Source: Neolewinella aquimaris (GTDB taxonomy: Bacteria > Bacteroidota > Bacteroidia > Chitinophagales > Saprospiraceae). From it: 64,000 nucleotides of DNA. Within the stretch, counting starts at the first letter, position 1, and each line of letters begins with the position of its first letter. The stretch is taken from contig NZ_JACIFF010000005.1 in the NCBI RefSeq assembly GCF_014197245.1, positions 326,276-390,275 of the forward strand. Reading direction: 5' to 3'. Both the position numbers and the translations under genes were made by a program. A model generated the notes under the pieces. That model was not told the DNA's origin. It saw only the letters and a program-made list of their open reading frames with translations, and did no database searches. Shown here piece after piece: positions 51,708-60,935 of this stretch.

Positions 51708-54083
51708 TCAGCGGATCTTCACCTCCTCGGCCGCATTCACGAACAGTACGTTACCGATCTCCTCGTAGCCGGCAAAGAGGTCTTCCTTCATCCGCTTGAG
51801 GGCTTCGTCGCGGAAGCCTAGAATCACCAGATCAGCCTCACCGGATTTGGTGGCGATCACGCTGCGGCTGTCGGTATTGTCGAGGCGGCAGAGCACGTCG
51901 ATGTTGTTGCGGCTGATGGGCAACTGGCCCGTTTCGATCAGGTCGTACATCCGCTGCTCCTCCTCGGCTAATTTCGATTCCTCGAATACGGCGAAGAGCT
52001 TGATCTCGGCGTTTTTCCAGTCGGAGTGGCCGGTCATGATGTAGGCCAGCAGGATCATCAGGTTGGCGCTCTCGTAGTGGGCCCGCGTGATCCAGACGTG
52101 GATGGTCCGCTTGAGCCCGAAACCGCGTTCCGAAAGGCCCAGGATGCCGATGTTGAAGTCTACCGACTTGATCAGCTTGAAGTTGTCGATGATGTCGTCG
52201 AGACCCTCTCCGGTCTGCTTCGAGTATTCCAGCAACAGCAGGTTGTTCTCCGTACCCGCAATGCCCGGAAACTGAATGATCTGGGCGATGGCGGAGGTGT
52301 AGGAAGGGGAGACGATGGTGTCGACGTAGATCCGGCTCTCCGTAGCCTCGGCCATACGGATGATGCGTTTTTTGGTTTCTGCAGCTGCTTCCGAAGTATC
52401 GTGACTCAGGTAGCCGTTGATGTAGTGCAGGTAGGTCCCGAAACCGTACTTCTGCGAAAGCCACCGCAGCAGGTCGAAGGCACCCAGGCGGGTGAAGGTG
52501 GCGTCGCTCACGGCGATCATACTGGGGCGCCAGCTCTTTTTCTCCTCCTTGTCGGCCTTCTGTAGGAAGATCTGGATCCGCCGGCTGATCTGGAAAATTA
52601 CGCCCTGGAAGATTAGGGCAAGGCTCCTTTTATCCGGATTGCTGTAGGCGATGTAAACGTACAGCAGGCCGATGAGCACCACCGCCGTTGCCGCATACGT
52701 GCTGTTCATGAAAAACATCAGCCCGAAACACGCGATCGCCCCGAAGAGGGATACGTACCACTTCGAACGGAAGGTGGGCCGGTAACTCGGATCGGCGGCG
52801 AAGTGATTGAGGAAGCTGATGAGGCAGAGTGATCCGTAAGTCACCATGAAGAACATGGAGATGATCTCCGCCACGCTGTCCAGCGCCCCGAGCATGATGA
52901 AGAACGCCGCCAGGACGACCGTGATCAGGCTGGCATTGTAGGGCTCGTTGCGGTCCCCCTTCCCCCGGGCCAGAAACTGGTTAATGCCGGTGGCGGGAAA
53001 GATGTTGTCGGCCGCGATGGCCTGGAGGGTACGCGGCGCGACGAGGATGGAGCCGAGCGCACTGGAGATCGTAGCGGCGGCCAGTCCCAGGGGAATGATC
53101 CACCAACCCTGCCAGGCAATGTCGGCCATGACAAGGGTGCTGGTATCGGCAAGTACTTCGGGTGGCGCCGACGCCGCTAGCTTCCAGGCCATGAAGAAGT
53201 ACACGATCATGCCCCCGATGGTAGCCGCCAGGGTACCCCGCGGGATGGACTTGCCCGGATCGCGCAGGTCGCCGGAAAGCCCCACGCCCGCCGTCATGCC
53301 CGTAAAGGCGGGAAATATGATGGCAAAGACGGTGAAGAAACTGAGGGTGGGCAGGACGGGCTTCGCTGGTTCCATGGGCGTCGGGTCGGCCGCACGGGCC
53401 ACGACCTCGCTGCCGGGATAGTAGACCGAATCAAGGTCAGAGAATTGGTCCGCGGCCGTTACCGATTCGTCGTAAGGCTGGGCCGCCGCCTCCGTACTGT
53501 AACTGTTGAAGAAAGAGACGGAATGGGTCTGGGCGTATTCGGTCCGTCCAACAAAGAACGCCAGGAGCGCCAGGGCCAGGGTAGCAACAACCGTGTACAG
53601 CACTTTGACCCCCAGGTCCGCTCCCTTCGTAAGGATCAGCGCCGTCAGAATTAAGAGGGCGGGAATGCCGACGGTCTGGGGATAACCCAGCAGGTTATCG
53701 ACCCAGGGCAACAGTACGTAGGTTTCCCGGATCCAGCCGATCAACGGATTGAAGGCCTCGGTGAAGGCCATGATGTAGAACGCCACCGAAATGGCCTGGG
53801 ACATGAACAGCGCCATACCGATGGTGGAACCGATGACCAGTCCGAAGCTGCGGGAAATGATGTAGTATTCCCCCCCGCCTTCGACTTTCTGGTTGGTGGC
53901 GATCTCGGCGATCGCCATAGCCGTCGGAATGGTCACGGCGTGGCCGATCAGGATGATCCCGATGGTGCCGGCGAGGCCCACCATCCCGACCGCAAAACCG
54001 AAACGCAGAAACATGATCGCCCCCAGGATGGTGGAAATGGCCGTAAAGAATACGGGGGCGGTACCGAACTTCTGCTTATCCAT
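51708..54083 (-). CDS. SLC12/APC-type cation-chloride or amino-acid cotransporter
   Basis: A 791-residue polytopic membrane protein. The N-terminal half has about 12 membrane helices with the APC-superfamily opening FFTAISTILGAIMFLRFGFAVG and GGEYYIISRSFGLVIG, closest to SLC12 cation-chloride cotransporters. An internal periplasmic loop (about 190-245) is long and hydrophilic. The C-terminal 280 residues are cytoplasmic and include two segments with Rossmann/USP-like strands (RIYVDTIVSPSYTSA, ADLVILGFRDEALK), as in bacterial SLC12 homologues. The transported ion or amino acid is not known. Three bases separate it from the DUF2723 gene upstream. Confidence 0.85.
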   Translation of the reverse strand: MDKQKFGTAPVFFTAISTILGAIMFLRFGFAVGMVGLAGTIGIILIGHAVTIPTAMAIAEIATNQKVEGGGEYYIISRSFGLVIGSTIGMALFMSQAISVAFYIMAFTEAFNPLIGWIRETYVLLPWVDNLLGYPQTVGIPALLILTALILTKGADLGVKVLYTVVATLALALLAFFVGRTEYAQTHSVSFFNSYSTEAAAQPYDESVTAADQFSDLDSVYYPGSEVVARAADPTPMEPAKPVLPTLSFFTVFAIIFPAFTGMTAGVGLSGDLRDPGKSIPRGTLAATIGGMIVYFFMAWKLAASAPPEVLADTSTLVMADIAWQGWWIIPLGLAAATISSALGSILVAPRTLQAIAADNIFPATGINQFLARGKGDRNEPYNASLITVVLAAFFIMLGALDSVAEIISMFFMVTYGSLCLISFLNHFAADPSYRPTFRSKWYVSLFGAIACFGLMFFMNSTYAATAVVLIGLLYVYIAYSNPDKRSLALIFQGVIFQISRRIQIFLQKADKEEKKSWRPSMIAVSDATFTRLGAFDLLRWLSQKYGFGTYLHYINGYLSHDTSEAAAETKKRIIRMAEATESRIYVDTIVSPSYTSAIAQIIQFPGIAGTENNLLLLEYSKQTGEGLDDIIDNFKLIKSVDFNIGILGLSERGFGLKRTIHVWITRAHYESANLMILLAYIMTGHSDWKNAEIKLFAVFEESKLAEEEQRMYDLIETGQLPISRNNIDVLCRLDNTDSRSVIATKSGEADLVILGFRDEALKRMKEDLFAGYEEIGNVLFVNAAEEVKIR

Positions 54084-54086
54084 GCG

Positions 54087-57000
54087 TTAGCCCGGGCCGG
54101 GTGCCTCGGCTAAGTAGAGGTAATTGGAAAGGATTCCTTCTACCCGATTACGGAGGGCCTCGTTACCACTGTCCCGCAACTGCATGATCAGTTGCTGGGC
54201 AATGGCCTGCCCCTGGCGATTCTCGTAGAAGTAGCTTTCGTTCAGCACCTTCTCGTCGAGGCTCTCGTAGTAGTTGAGTCGCTCGGCGGTATTCTCGGCC
54301 AGCTGGATGATGACGTCCGCCGCCCGCTCCGTATTGCCGCTACGGAAATAGGGATCGAGCATGATGAACGCTTCGTAGTAGAAGGGGAAGTTCATGTTCG
54401 GGAACGACTGGAAGTACTTATCGCCGATCTCGAGCGCACGTTCGGTGTCGCCCCGCTGCATCAGCACATCCATGGTTCTGAGCATTACTCCACGCATCGA
54501 CTGAATGGCCGGCGCATAGCTGGTATTGACATAGGTATCGACCTTGTCGAAGTTGCCCCAGGTCCATTCGTTCATGATGAGTTCGTAGTTCTTGTCTACG
54601 TCAATGCCTCCGGCTCCGATGTTCTGGTAGCGCTGGGTCTGCGATGGGGTGCGGGTGGCGGTGAGCTGCAGCGCGAGCCCTTCCAGTTGCATGTAGTCTT
54701 CCAGTCCCATAAACTTGGAGGGCTGACAGGTTACCGCAAAGTAGATGGGGCGCTTGTAGAAGTTGGAGTTGATGATGTCCAGAATGGCGATCTCGTCTTT
54801 CTGTAACGAACGCGGATCGATCCTAATGGGGATACTCTGCACTACGGGTTCACCGGCCGGCGTGAGCCAGGGTGCCTGGGCCAGACGCCCCGGATCGACC
54901 TTCAGGTTTACGTTGCAGGTGGGGTAAACCGTCTCGATGATTCGGCCGCCCTGCACCGGGAGGTTCTTATCGTCCGCGAGCTCGTTCATGAAGGCCTCCA
55001 GGGTGATGGGGGGAGCTTCCTCACACGGCTGCTCGGGATTGCGCAGGTTGTAGTACTGTACGTTGTTGCGCAGGCGTCCCCGCATCTGGTCTTCGGTGAG
55101 CTGAAGGTCGATGACCGGGGAGTCGTTCATGCGGTACCGCAGCAGGTCGATGTACCAGTCTACCGCAATGAGGCTCAGGTTAACTACCCGTACATCGGTC
55201 CGGATGCCCTCCACCTCCTGGGCGTACCATAGGGGGTAGGTGTCGTTGTCCCCGTAGGTGAAGATGATGGCGTTCTCGTCCACCGATTCCAGGAAGTTGT
55301 GGGCGTAGTCGCGGGCGGCGGTGTGGTGCGACCGGTTGTGATCGTCCCAGTTTTGCGTCACCATCAGGATGGGGGCTACCAGGACAAGGGCGGAGGCACC
55401 GACGGCCAGACCGACCCCACGGGCCCGGAATTGACCCTTAACCAGTTCGTAGATCGCCGGCACCGCCATGCCGATCCACATACAGAACACGAAGAAGGAG
55501 CCGACCAGTACGTAGTCTCGCTCGCGGGGTTCATTGGGCGGCTGGTTGGTGTATATCGTGATGCCGATGCCCGTGATCACGAAGAGGGCCAGCAGGGCAA
55601 GGAATTCTTCCCCCCGTCGTCCGGAATGCCAGAGTAGCCCCAGTAAGCCGAATAAGAAGGGGAGGAGGAAGTAGGTATTGCGGGAGGGGTCGTTCTTGAA
55701 GTCGCTTGGCAACTCATCGAGGTTGCCGAGCCGCAGCTCGTCGAGGAACTTGATGCCGGTGATCCAGTTGCCGCTACTTTCATCCCAGCTGAAGTATCCC
55801 TGCTGACCGTTTTGGCGACCGGAGAAGTTCCACATGAAGTAGCGCCAGTACATCCAGCCCAACTGGTAGTTGAAGAGGAAGCGCACGTTGTCTACCTGGC
55901 TGGGGCGGCCGCGGGGCATGGGCTGGGAGGGGTCCAGGCCCATCCATCGTTTGTACAGGCCGGGGCGGCCCTGGGTACCGTCGTACATCCGGGGGAAGAA
56001 CATCTGCTTGTCCTTCTCGTACTCCGGCGTGACCTTAAAGTTGGTGTACTCGTAGCGACCATCGACCAGTCCGTAGCGGTCTTCCACGTCGGTAGCCGTC
56101 AACTGAGCCTCGAAGTGGGGACCGTAGACCAGGCTTCGCTCCCCGTACTGTTCCCGGTTAAGGTAGGGGAGGAGGCTGGTGACGTTGTCGGGATTATTCA
56201 TGTTGACCGGCGTCTTGGCCTCGGCCCGGATAACTACCACGGCAATCACACTGTAGGCAATCAGGATGCTGGCGATACCCATCGCGGCCAGTTGGACGCC
56301 CTGGTCCCGGTGCCGGTGCGCGTAACGGAACGCCAGGTAGAGCAATCCGCCGTAGGCCAGTAGGGTAGGCACTACGCCGCTGTGGACAGGCAGGCCGCTA
56401 TTGACCATGCCGATCTCAAACCAGTGCCAAACCGAAGGCACCCCGATGATCACTAGGGTCTGAATAATGCCGATCATCAGGACGCCGCTGACGGCAGCCA
56501 CCACGAATTGTGCCCAGTGCGGCAGCTTCCTTGCTCCCAGGAAATACGTTGCTCCTGCGACCGCGCCAATGCCGATCAATTTACTAGCGAAGCTGCCGGC
56601 CGTAAGCAACAGACTGGCCGCGAAGAGGTAGCCGACGATCTTACCCACCCGCGTGAGGAAGAGCTGACCCCGCTCGCGCAAGTAAAACAGCAGGGTAATG
56701 AAGGGCAGTACCAGAATGCTAAGCAGGTGTACACCTGAGGACAATCCGATACAGAAGATGCTGAAAATGAGCCAACGGTACGCAATGTGATCCCGGTCGC
56801 GGGGCGTAGTGTAGTAACGAATGGCGGCCCAGACGGTCATGCAGGTAAAGAAGAAGGACATGGCGTACACTTCTCCCTCTACGGCCGAGAACCAGACCGA
56901 AGTGGTGAAGGCCGCGCTCAGGCCGGCTACCAGTCCGCCCCCGGCAACCGCGATCACCTGTCCGCCCCCGACTTCCGCCCGCTCGTCGCGACCGGTAAGG

Positions 57001-57323
57001 GAAAGCAGGCTTAAGCGGATGGTCACCCAGGCGACAAAGGTGGCACCGAAGGCGGTACACAGGGCTGACATACCGTTGACGAAGGCGGCGATGAAGGACG
57101 GGTCATCGGAGAGCAGATCGCCCACCGCGGCAAACATGCGGCCGATCAGTAGAAAAAGGGGGGCTCCCGGTGGGTGGACCACCTGTAGCTTGTGGGCTCC
57201 CAGGATAAATTCTCCTACGTCCCACAGGCTACCCGTACGTTCGACGCTGAGCAGCAGCACGGTGGCCGTAATAATGAATACGACCCAGCCGGTAAGCTGG
57301 TGTAAGCGATGAAGTTTTCCCAT
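54087..57323 (-). CDS. DUF2723 (GT117-type) polytopic membrane protein
   Basis: A 1078-residue protein beginning LTGWVVFIITATVLLLSVERTGSLWDVGEFI and VVHPPGAPLFLLIGR (read in parts), the hallmark of the DUF2723 family, which is widespread in Bacteroidota and assigned to protein O-mannosyltransferase-like glycosyltransferases (GT-C fold). About 12-14 helices occupy the first 660 residues. The C-terminal part is soluble with TPR-like helices (about 950-1078). It may glycosylate exported proteins in the periplasm; that is inferred from family knowledge. Same strand and operon-like spacing with the transporter gene downstream. Confidence 0.88.
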   Translation of the reverse strand: MGKLHRLHQLTGWVVFIITATVLLLSVERTGSLWDVGEFILGAHKLQVVHPPGAPLFLLIGRMFAAVGDLLSDDPSFIAAFVNGMSALCTAFGATFVAWVTIRLSLLSLTGRDERAEVGGGQVIAVAGGGLVAGLSAAFTTSVWFSAVEGEVYAMSFFFTCMTVWAAIRYYTTPRDRDHIAYRWLIFSIFCIGLSSGVHLLSILVLPFITLLFYLRERGQLFLTRVGKIVGYLFAASLLLTAGSFASKLIGIGAVAGATYFLGARKLPHWAQFVVAAVSGVLMIGIIQTLVIIGVPSVWHWFEIGMVNSGLPVHSGVVPTLLAYGGLLYLAFRYAHRHRDQGVQLAAMGIASILIAYSVIAVVVIRAEAKTPVNMNNPDNVTSLLPYLNREQYGERSLVYGPHFEAQLTATDVEDRYGLVDGRYEYTNFKVTPEYEKDKQMFFPRMYDGTQGRPGLYKRWMGLDPSQPMPRGRPSQVDNVRFLFNYQLGWMYWRYFMWNFSGRQNGQQGYFSWDESSGNWITGIKFLDELRLGNLDELPSDFKNDPSRNTYFLLPFLFGLLGLLWHSGRRGEEFLALLALFVITGIGITIYTNQPPNEPRERDYVLVGSFFVFCMWIGMAVPAIYELVKGQFRARGVGLAVGASALVLVAPILMVTQNWDDHNRSHHTAARDYAHNFLESVDENAIIFTYGDNDTYPLWYAQEVEGIRTDVRVVNLSLIAVDWYIDLLRYRMNDSPVIDLQLTEDQMRGRLRNNVQYYNLRNPEQPCEEAPPITLEAFMNELADDKNLPVQGGRIIETVYPTCNVNLKVDPGRLAQAPWLTPAGEPVVQSIPIRIDPRSLQKDEIAILDIINSNFYKRPIYFAVTCQPSKFMGLEDYMQLEGLALQLTATRTPSQTQRYQNIGAGGIDVDKNYELIMNEWTWGNFDKVDTYVNTSYAPAIQSMRGVMLRTMDVLMQRGDTERALEIGDKYFQSFPNMNFPFYYEAFIMLDPYFRSGNTERAADVIIQLAENTAERLNYYESLDEKVLNESYFYENRQGQAIAQQLIMQLRDSGNEALRNRVEGILSNYLYLAEAPGPG

Positions 57324-57375
57324 TGCGCGAAGATTGGATACTGGAACGGCGCAAAGCTAAGAAATATTAGTCCCG

Positions 57376-58482
57376 TCAGAGCCAGTCGGTACCGTTGTCG
57401 GGCCGGTCGGGGTGGGAAGGCTGCTCGTGGCTGGCCGAAAAATCCCAGTCGTAGGTATCGAGCTTGCGGATGGCGGCGGAGAGCAGGGAAATGCAGTCAG
57501 CGATGTCCTGCTTGTTCGCCATTTCGATCACCTGGTGCATGTTGCGGAGGGGGATGGAGATGGCTCCGGCGATGCTGCCCTTCGTACCATACCGTTGCAC
57601 GGCCGCCGTATCGGTGCCGCCGGCCGGCAGAAGTTCCAGTTGGGTCGTGATCTCATCCTCTTTCGCTATGCCCTTCAGGTAATTGACCATACGGTAGTCG
57701 GAGATCACCGATCCATCCAGCACCTTTATTGCAGCACCACAGCCGAGTCCGGTCACCCGTTCCTGGGGTGTGCTGCCGGGTACGTCGTAGGCGATGGTCA
57801 CGTCCAGGCCAAATCCGAAATCCGGATCGATGTGGCTTGCGCTTCCCATTGCCCCGCGTAGTCCGACCTCCTCCTGCACGGTGAAGGTGGCGTAGAGGTC
57901 GTAGGGGATCTCCTGGCCTTTGAGCTCACGCAGCACTTCCAGCAGGATGAAAACGGATACGCGGTTGTCGAGTGATTTTCCGGTGACGCAGTTGCCCACC
58001 TCAATGAGATGACGGTCCCGCGTGATGGGGTCGCCGACGGAGACGATCCTTTCTACTTCCTCCTTCGGTAGTCCCAGGTCGATAAAGTAATCGGAGATGG
58101 GAACCACCTTCGTGCGTTCCTCCGCCTTCATGATGTGGATGGGCTTACTGCCCATAACACCAAGGACATCGTGGCGGCCGTGCACCAGTACCCGCTGGGC
58201 CGTTAGAGTCTTTGGGTCGAATCCTCCGAGTGGGAGGAAGCGCAGGAAACCGTTGTCGTCAATGTGGTTGACGATGAAGCCGATTTCGTCCATGTGGGCG
58301 GCAACCATGACCCGCTTGCGTTCGCGGCCCTTTTTTAGTGCGATCAGGTTGCCCATGTTGTCGATGCTTACCTCATCGACCAGGTCCTTGACCTCGTCGT
58401 GGACGAGTTGACGAATCCTTCGCTCGAATCCGGATACGCCGGGTGCCTCGCACACGGCCTGTAGTAGGGGTAGATTTGTCAT
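57376..58482 (-). CDS. M42-family glutamyl aminopeptidase
   Basis: A 368-residue cytosolic di-zinc aminopeptidase of the PepA/FrvX/endoglucanase-M type, starting at ATG 58482 (a frame nine codons longer exists). Metal and catalytic residues: AAHMDEIGF (His, Asp), GKSLDNRVS (bridging Asp), VQEEVGLRGA (catalytic Glu-Glu), GLDVTIAYD and RNMHQVIEM (His). It forms large oligomers in the family and trims peptides. It is divergent from porX, sharing a 216-base intergenic region. Confidence 0.93.
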   Translation of the reverse strand: MTNLPLLQAVCEAPGVSGFERRIRQLVHDEVKDLVDEVSIDNMGNLIALKKGRERKRVMVAAHMDEIGFIVNHIDDNGFLRFLPLGGFDPKTLTAQRVLVHGRHDVLGVMGSKPIHIMKAEERTKVVPISDYFIDLGLPKEEVERIVSVGDPITRDRHLIEVGNCVTGKSLDNRVSVFILLEVLRELKGQEIPYDLYATFTVQEEVGLRGAMGSASHIDPDFGFGLDVTIAYDVPGSTPQERVTGLGCGAAIKVLDGSVISDYRMVNYLKGIAKEDEITTQLELLPAGGTDTAAVQRYGTKGSIAGAISIPLRNMHQVIEMANKQDIADCISLLSAAIRKLDTYDWDFSASHEQPSHPDRPDNGTDWL

Positions 58483-58698
58483 AGGTCTCACTGGTTGGTT
58501 GGGCGGCACAAAGCTAGGTCATTGTACGTACACTCATTTAATTGCGCGAGCCTACTAACTGTTTCCTTTCGCCAATGTTTTGGCGGGGGTCTGCATTTGC
58601 GCGATTTTCCCGTGAACACCGCCTACGGGTACTTCCAACTTCCCCCCGGCGTTAAACGTATCTACACACGTACCACCCCACCAAGCGAAAGAATAACT

Positions 58699-60255
58699 AT
58701 GGACAGCATCAAAATCCTCTGGGCCGACGACGAGATCGACCTCTTCAAGCCACAACTGATCTTCCTGCGTAAGAAGGGGTACGAAGTCGTTACCGTCACC
58801 AACGGACACGATGCACTCGAGGAAATTGAAACGGATAAGGAGATCGACATCGTATTTCTTGACGAAAGCATGCCCGGCCTGACCGGCCTGGAAACCCTGA
58901 GCCGCATCAAAGCGATCCTTCCCACCATCCCCGTGGTGATGATCACCAAGAACGAAGCGGAGGACGTGATGGAGGAAGCCATCGGAAGTCAGATCGCCGA
59001 TTACCTGATCAAACCCGTTAATCCCTCCCAGATTTTACTCACGCTAAAGAAGATCGTTGACGAAAAGCGACTCGTACGCGAGAAGACCACCAGTGATTAC
59101 CAGCAGGATTTCCGCCAGCTGCTCATGCAGATCAACAGCGGCCTGGACAAGGAAGAATGGGTCGACGTCTACAAAAAGATCATCAACTGGGAGCTTAAGC
59201 TCGACGACAGCAACAGCGAGCAGATGGGTGAGATCCTGTCCGTCCAAAAACGGGAAGCCAACGCCGAATTTTCGAAGTTTGTCGAACGCAACTACCTCGA
59301 CTGGGTGAAGGGAGAAGATGCGCCCATCATGTCGCATAACCTGATGCGCGAAAAGGTATTCCCCCACATCAACAAGGAGCGGCCCACCGTGATGGTGCTG
59401 CTCGATAACATGCGCTACGACCAGTGGCGCGTCATCGAGCCCATGATCACCCAGCTCTACCGGGTTGAGGAGGAGGATTCGTTCTACAGCATCCTACCCA
59501 CGGCCACCCAGTACAGCCGCAATGCCATCTTTGCCGGCATGTGGCCCTCCGAGATCGAGAAGCACTACAAGGACTGGTGGCTAAACGACAGCGAGGACGG
59601 CGGCAAGAACAACCACGAGGCTGACCTGCTCGGCAAGCAGTTCGAACGACTGATGCGCCGCGGCGACATCAAATGGGAATACACCAAGGTCACCCGCACA
59701 AACTTCGCCCGCCAAATGCAGGATCGCGCGCTGGATTTTCTCAACAACGACTTCAGCGTCATCGTCTACAACTTCATCGACATGCTGAGCCACGCTCGCA
59801 CGGAGATGGAGGTTCTCAAGGAATTGGCCGGCGACGAGAAAGCCTACCGCAGCCTCACCCGTAGCTGGTTTGAGAACTCCCCCCTGTGGGCTACCCTGCG
59901 GCGCCTGGCCGAGCGCGACATTACCCTCATCGTCACCACCGACCACGGCACCATTCGGGTCAATACGCCCAGCCGCGTCGTAGGCGATCGCGATACCAGC
60001 ACCAACCTGCGGTACAAGCTCGGCCGCAACCTACAGTACGAGGAAAAGGACGTGCTCGAGGTTCGCGAGCCCAAGGAAGCCAAACTGCCCCGCCCCAACC
60101 TGAGCAGCAGTTTCATCTTCGCCAAGGAGGACAAGTTTTTCCTCTACCCCAATAGCTACAATTACTACAACAACTACTACCGGGATACCTTCCAGCACGG
60201 CGGGATCAGTCTGGAGGAGATTGTTTGTCCGGTGATTCGGCTCCGCACCCGCTAG
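58699..60255 (+). CDS. porX: PorX-type T9SS response regulator with PglZ domain
   Basis: A 518-residue regulator starting at ATG 58699; the frame continues upstream to 58495 without a convincing start. Receiver domain (about 1-120): WADDE acidic pocket, phospho-acceptor Asp in IVFLDESMPG, and Lys in YLIKPVNPS. A helical linker follows. The PglZ alkaline-phosphatase-superfamily domain (about 200-518) has MVLLDNMRYDQWRVI, TATQYSRNAIFAGMWPSE and TTDHGTIRVNTPSRV. PorX, with the kinase PorY, controls type IX secretion and is reported to hydrolyse nucleotide messengers. The last 170 bases (60086-60255) are duplicated at 62397-62566, the mark of an insertion at this 3' end. Confidence 0.92.
   Translation: MDSIKILWADDEIDLFKPQLIFLRKKGYEVVTVTNGHDALEEIETDKEIDIVFLDESMPGLTGLETLSRIKAILPTIPVVMITKNEAEDVMEEAIGSQIADYLIKPVNPSQILLTLKKIVDEKRLVREKTTSDYQQDFRQLLMQINSGLDKEEWVDVYKKIINWELKLDDSNSEQMGEILSVQKREANAEFSKFVERNYLDWVKGEDAPIMSHNLMREKVFPHINKERPTVMVLLDNMRYDQWRVIEPMITQLYRVEEEDSFYSILPTATQYSRNAIFAGMWPSEIEKHYKDWWLNDSEDGGKNNHEADLLGKQFERLMRRGDIKWEYTKVTRTNFARQMQDRALDFLNNDFSVIVYNFIDMLSHARTEMEVLKELAGDEKAYRSLTRSWFENSPLWATLRRLAERDITLIVTTDHGTIRVNTPSRVVGDRDTSTNLRYKLGRNLQYEEKDVLEVREPKEAKLPRPNLSSSFIFAKEDKFFLYPNSYNYYNNYYRDTFQHGGISLEEIVCPVIRLRTR
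60086..60255. repeat. Direct repeat, left copy (porX 3' end)
   Basis: These 170 bases are the last part of porX and match 62397-62566 with about seven differences, all synonymous. Five of the seven lie in the last 15 bases. Confidence 0.95.
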
Positions 60256-60357
60256 TACAACGTGGCCTCCCCCGATAACTATCGTGGCACCAGTACAATT
60301 CGGTCTCCCCCGGATACCCACCGGGGACGCCGGTACAACTTGTACGTAATTTCGTAC
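60255..60357. promoter_or_regulatory. Candidate YefM-type operator and promoter region
   Basis: Three GTACAA half-sites lie at 60255, 60293 and 60333, spaced 38 and 40 bases; the first overlaps the porX stop codon. The third is part of the perfect palindrome GTACAA-C-TTGTAC (60333-60345), overlapped by a second one, GTACG-TAATTT-CGTAC (60342-60357). A CCCCGG/CCGGGG hairpin (60308-60326) sits between. YefM antitoxins elsewhere bind TGTACA-type palindromes upstream of their own operon, so this is the likely autoregulatory site. Confidence 0.6.
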
Positions 60358-60380
60358 GTTTACTCTGCAAATCGATTGCT

Positions 60381-60653
60381 ATGCAGGCTATCACTGTTTC
60401 CAAGTTCCGGTCCAATATGAAGCACTATCTGGACCACGTCGAAGAATCCAACGACACCGTTGTAATTCCCCGTAGTGGGAATGATCGGGAAGGAGTGGTG
60501 CTCATGAGTTTAGCGGACTACAATTCATTGATGGAAACGCTCCATCTAAAATCCTCTCCTATGAATCACCAACGACTGCTGGAGGGTGTGCGACAAGTCG
60601 AGGCTGGAATTACTACGGTTAAAAGCCTCACGGACCTTGATCGTGCTATATGA
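60381..60653 (+). CDS. yefM: YefM/Phd-family antitoxin
   Basis: A 90-residue antitoxin with the Phd/YefM N-terminal DNA-binding fold (QAITVSKFRSNMKHYLDHVEES in parts, then TVVIPRSGNDREGVVLMSLADYNSLMET) and a flexible acidic C-terminus (RLLEGVRQVEAGI) that should wrap the toxin. It neutralises the YoeB-type toxin encoded by the next gene and probably represses the operon through the palindromes upstream. Its stop overlaps the toxin start (ATGA). Confidence 0.92.
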   Translation: MQAITVSKFRSNMKHYLDHVEESNDTVVIPRSGNDREGVVLMSLADYNSLMETLHLKSSPMNHQRLLEGVRQVEAGITTVKSLTDLDRAI

Positions 60654-60922
60654 TCGTTGCATTTACGGAGACCGGTTGGGAGGATTTTGCATACATGCTC
60701 GACCGGGAAAAGAAATTGGCCACCAAAATTCGTAAACTGATTCGGGAAATTACTCGCCATCCCTTTGAGGGGACCGGCAAGCCGGAGCCCCTAAAGCATG
60801 AATTCGCGGGCTATTGGTCACGGCGCATCGATAAGCAGCACCGGTTGGTATACCGCATTGTGGGAGAGGAGGGGGAAGAAAGAACTTGCTACATCATTCA
60901 GTGCCGATTCCACTACGGCTGA
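60650..60922 (+). CDS. yoeB: YoeB/Txe-family mRNA interferase toxin
   Basis: A 90-residue RelE-superfamily toxin that cuts mRNA on the ribosome. It matches the YoeB pattern throughout: WEDFAYMLDREKKLATKIRKL (in parts), ITRHPFEGTGKPEPLKHEFAGYWSRRIDKQHRLVYRI, and the C-terminal QCRFHYG holding the catalytic His. The expected Glu and Arg residues are in the KPEPLKHE and YWSRRI segments. It looks intact. The start overlaps the antitoxin stop, ensuring coupled synthesis. It lies 13 bases from the convergent end of the hsdR remnant. Confidence 0.92.
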   Translation: MIVAFTETGWEDFAYMLDREKKLATKIRKLIREITRHPFEGTGKPEPLKHEFAGYWSRRIDKQHRLVYRIVGEEGEERTCYIIQCRFHYG

Positions 60923-60935
60923 GATGGGTGGCAGC

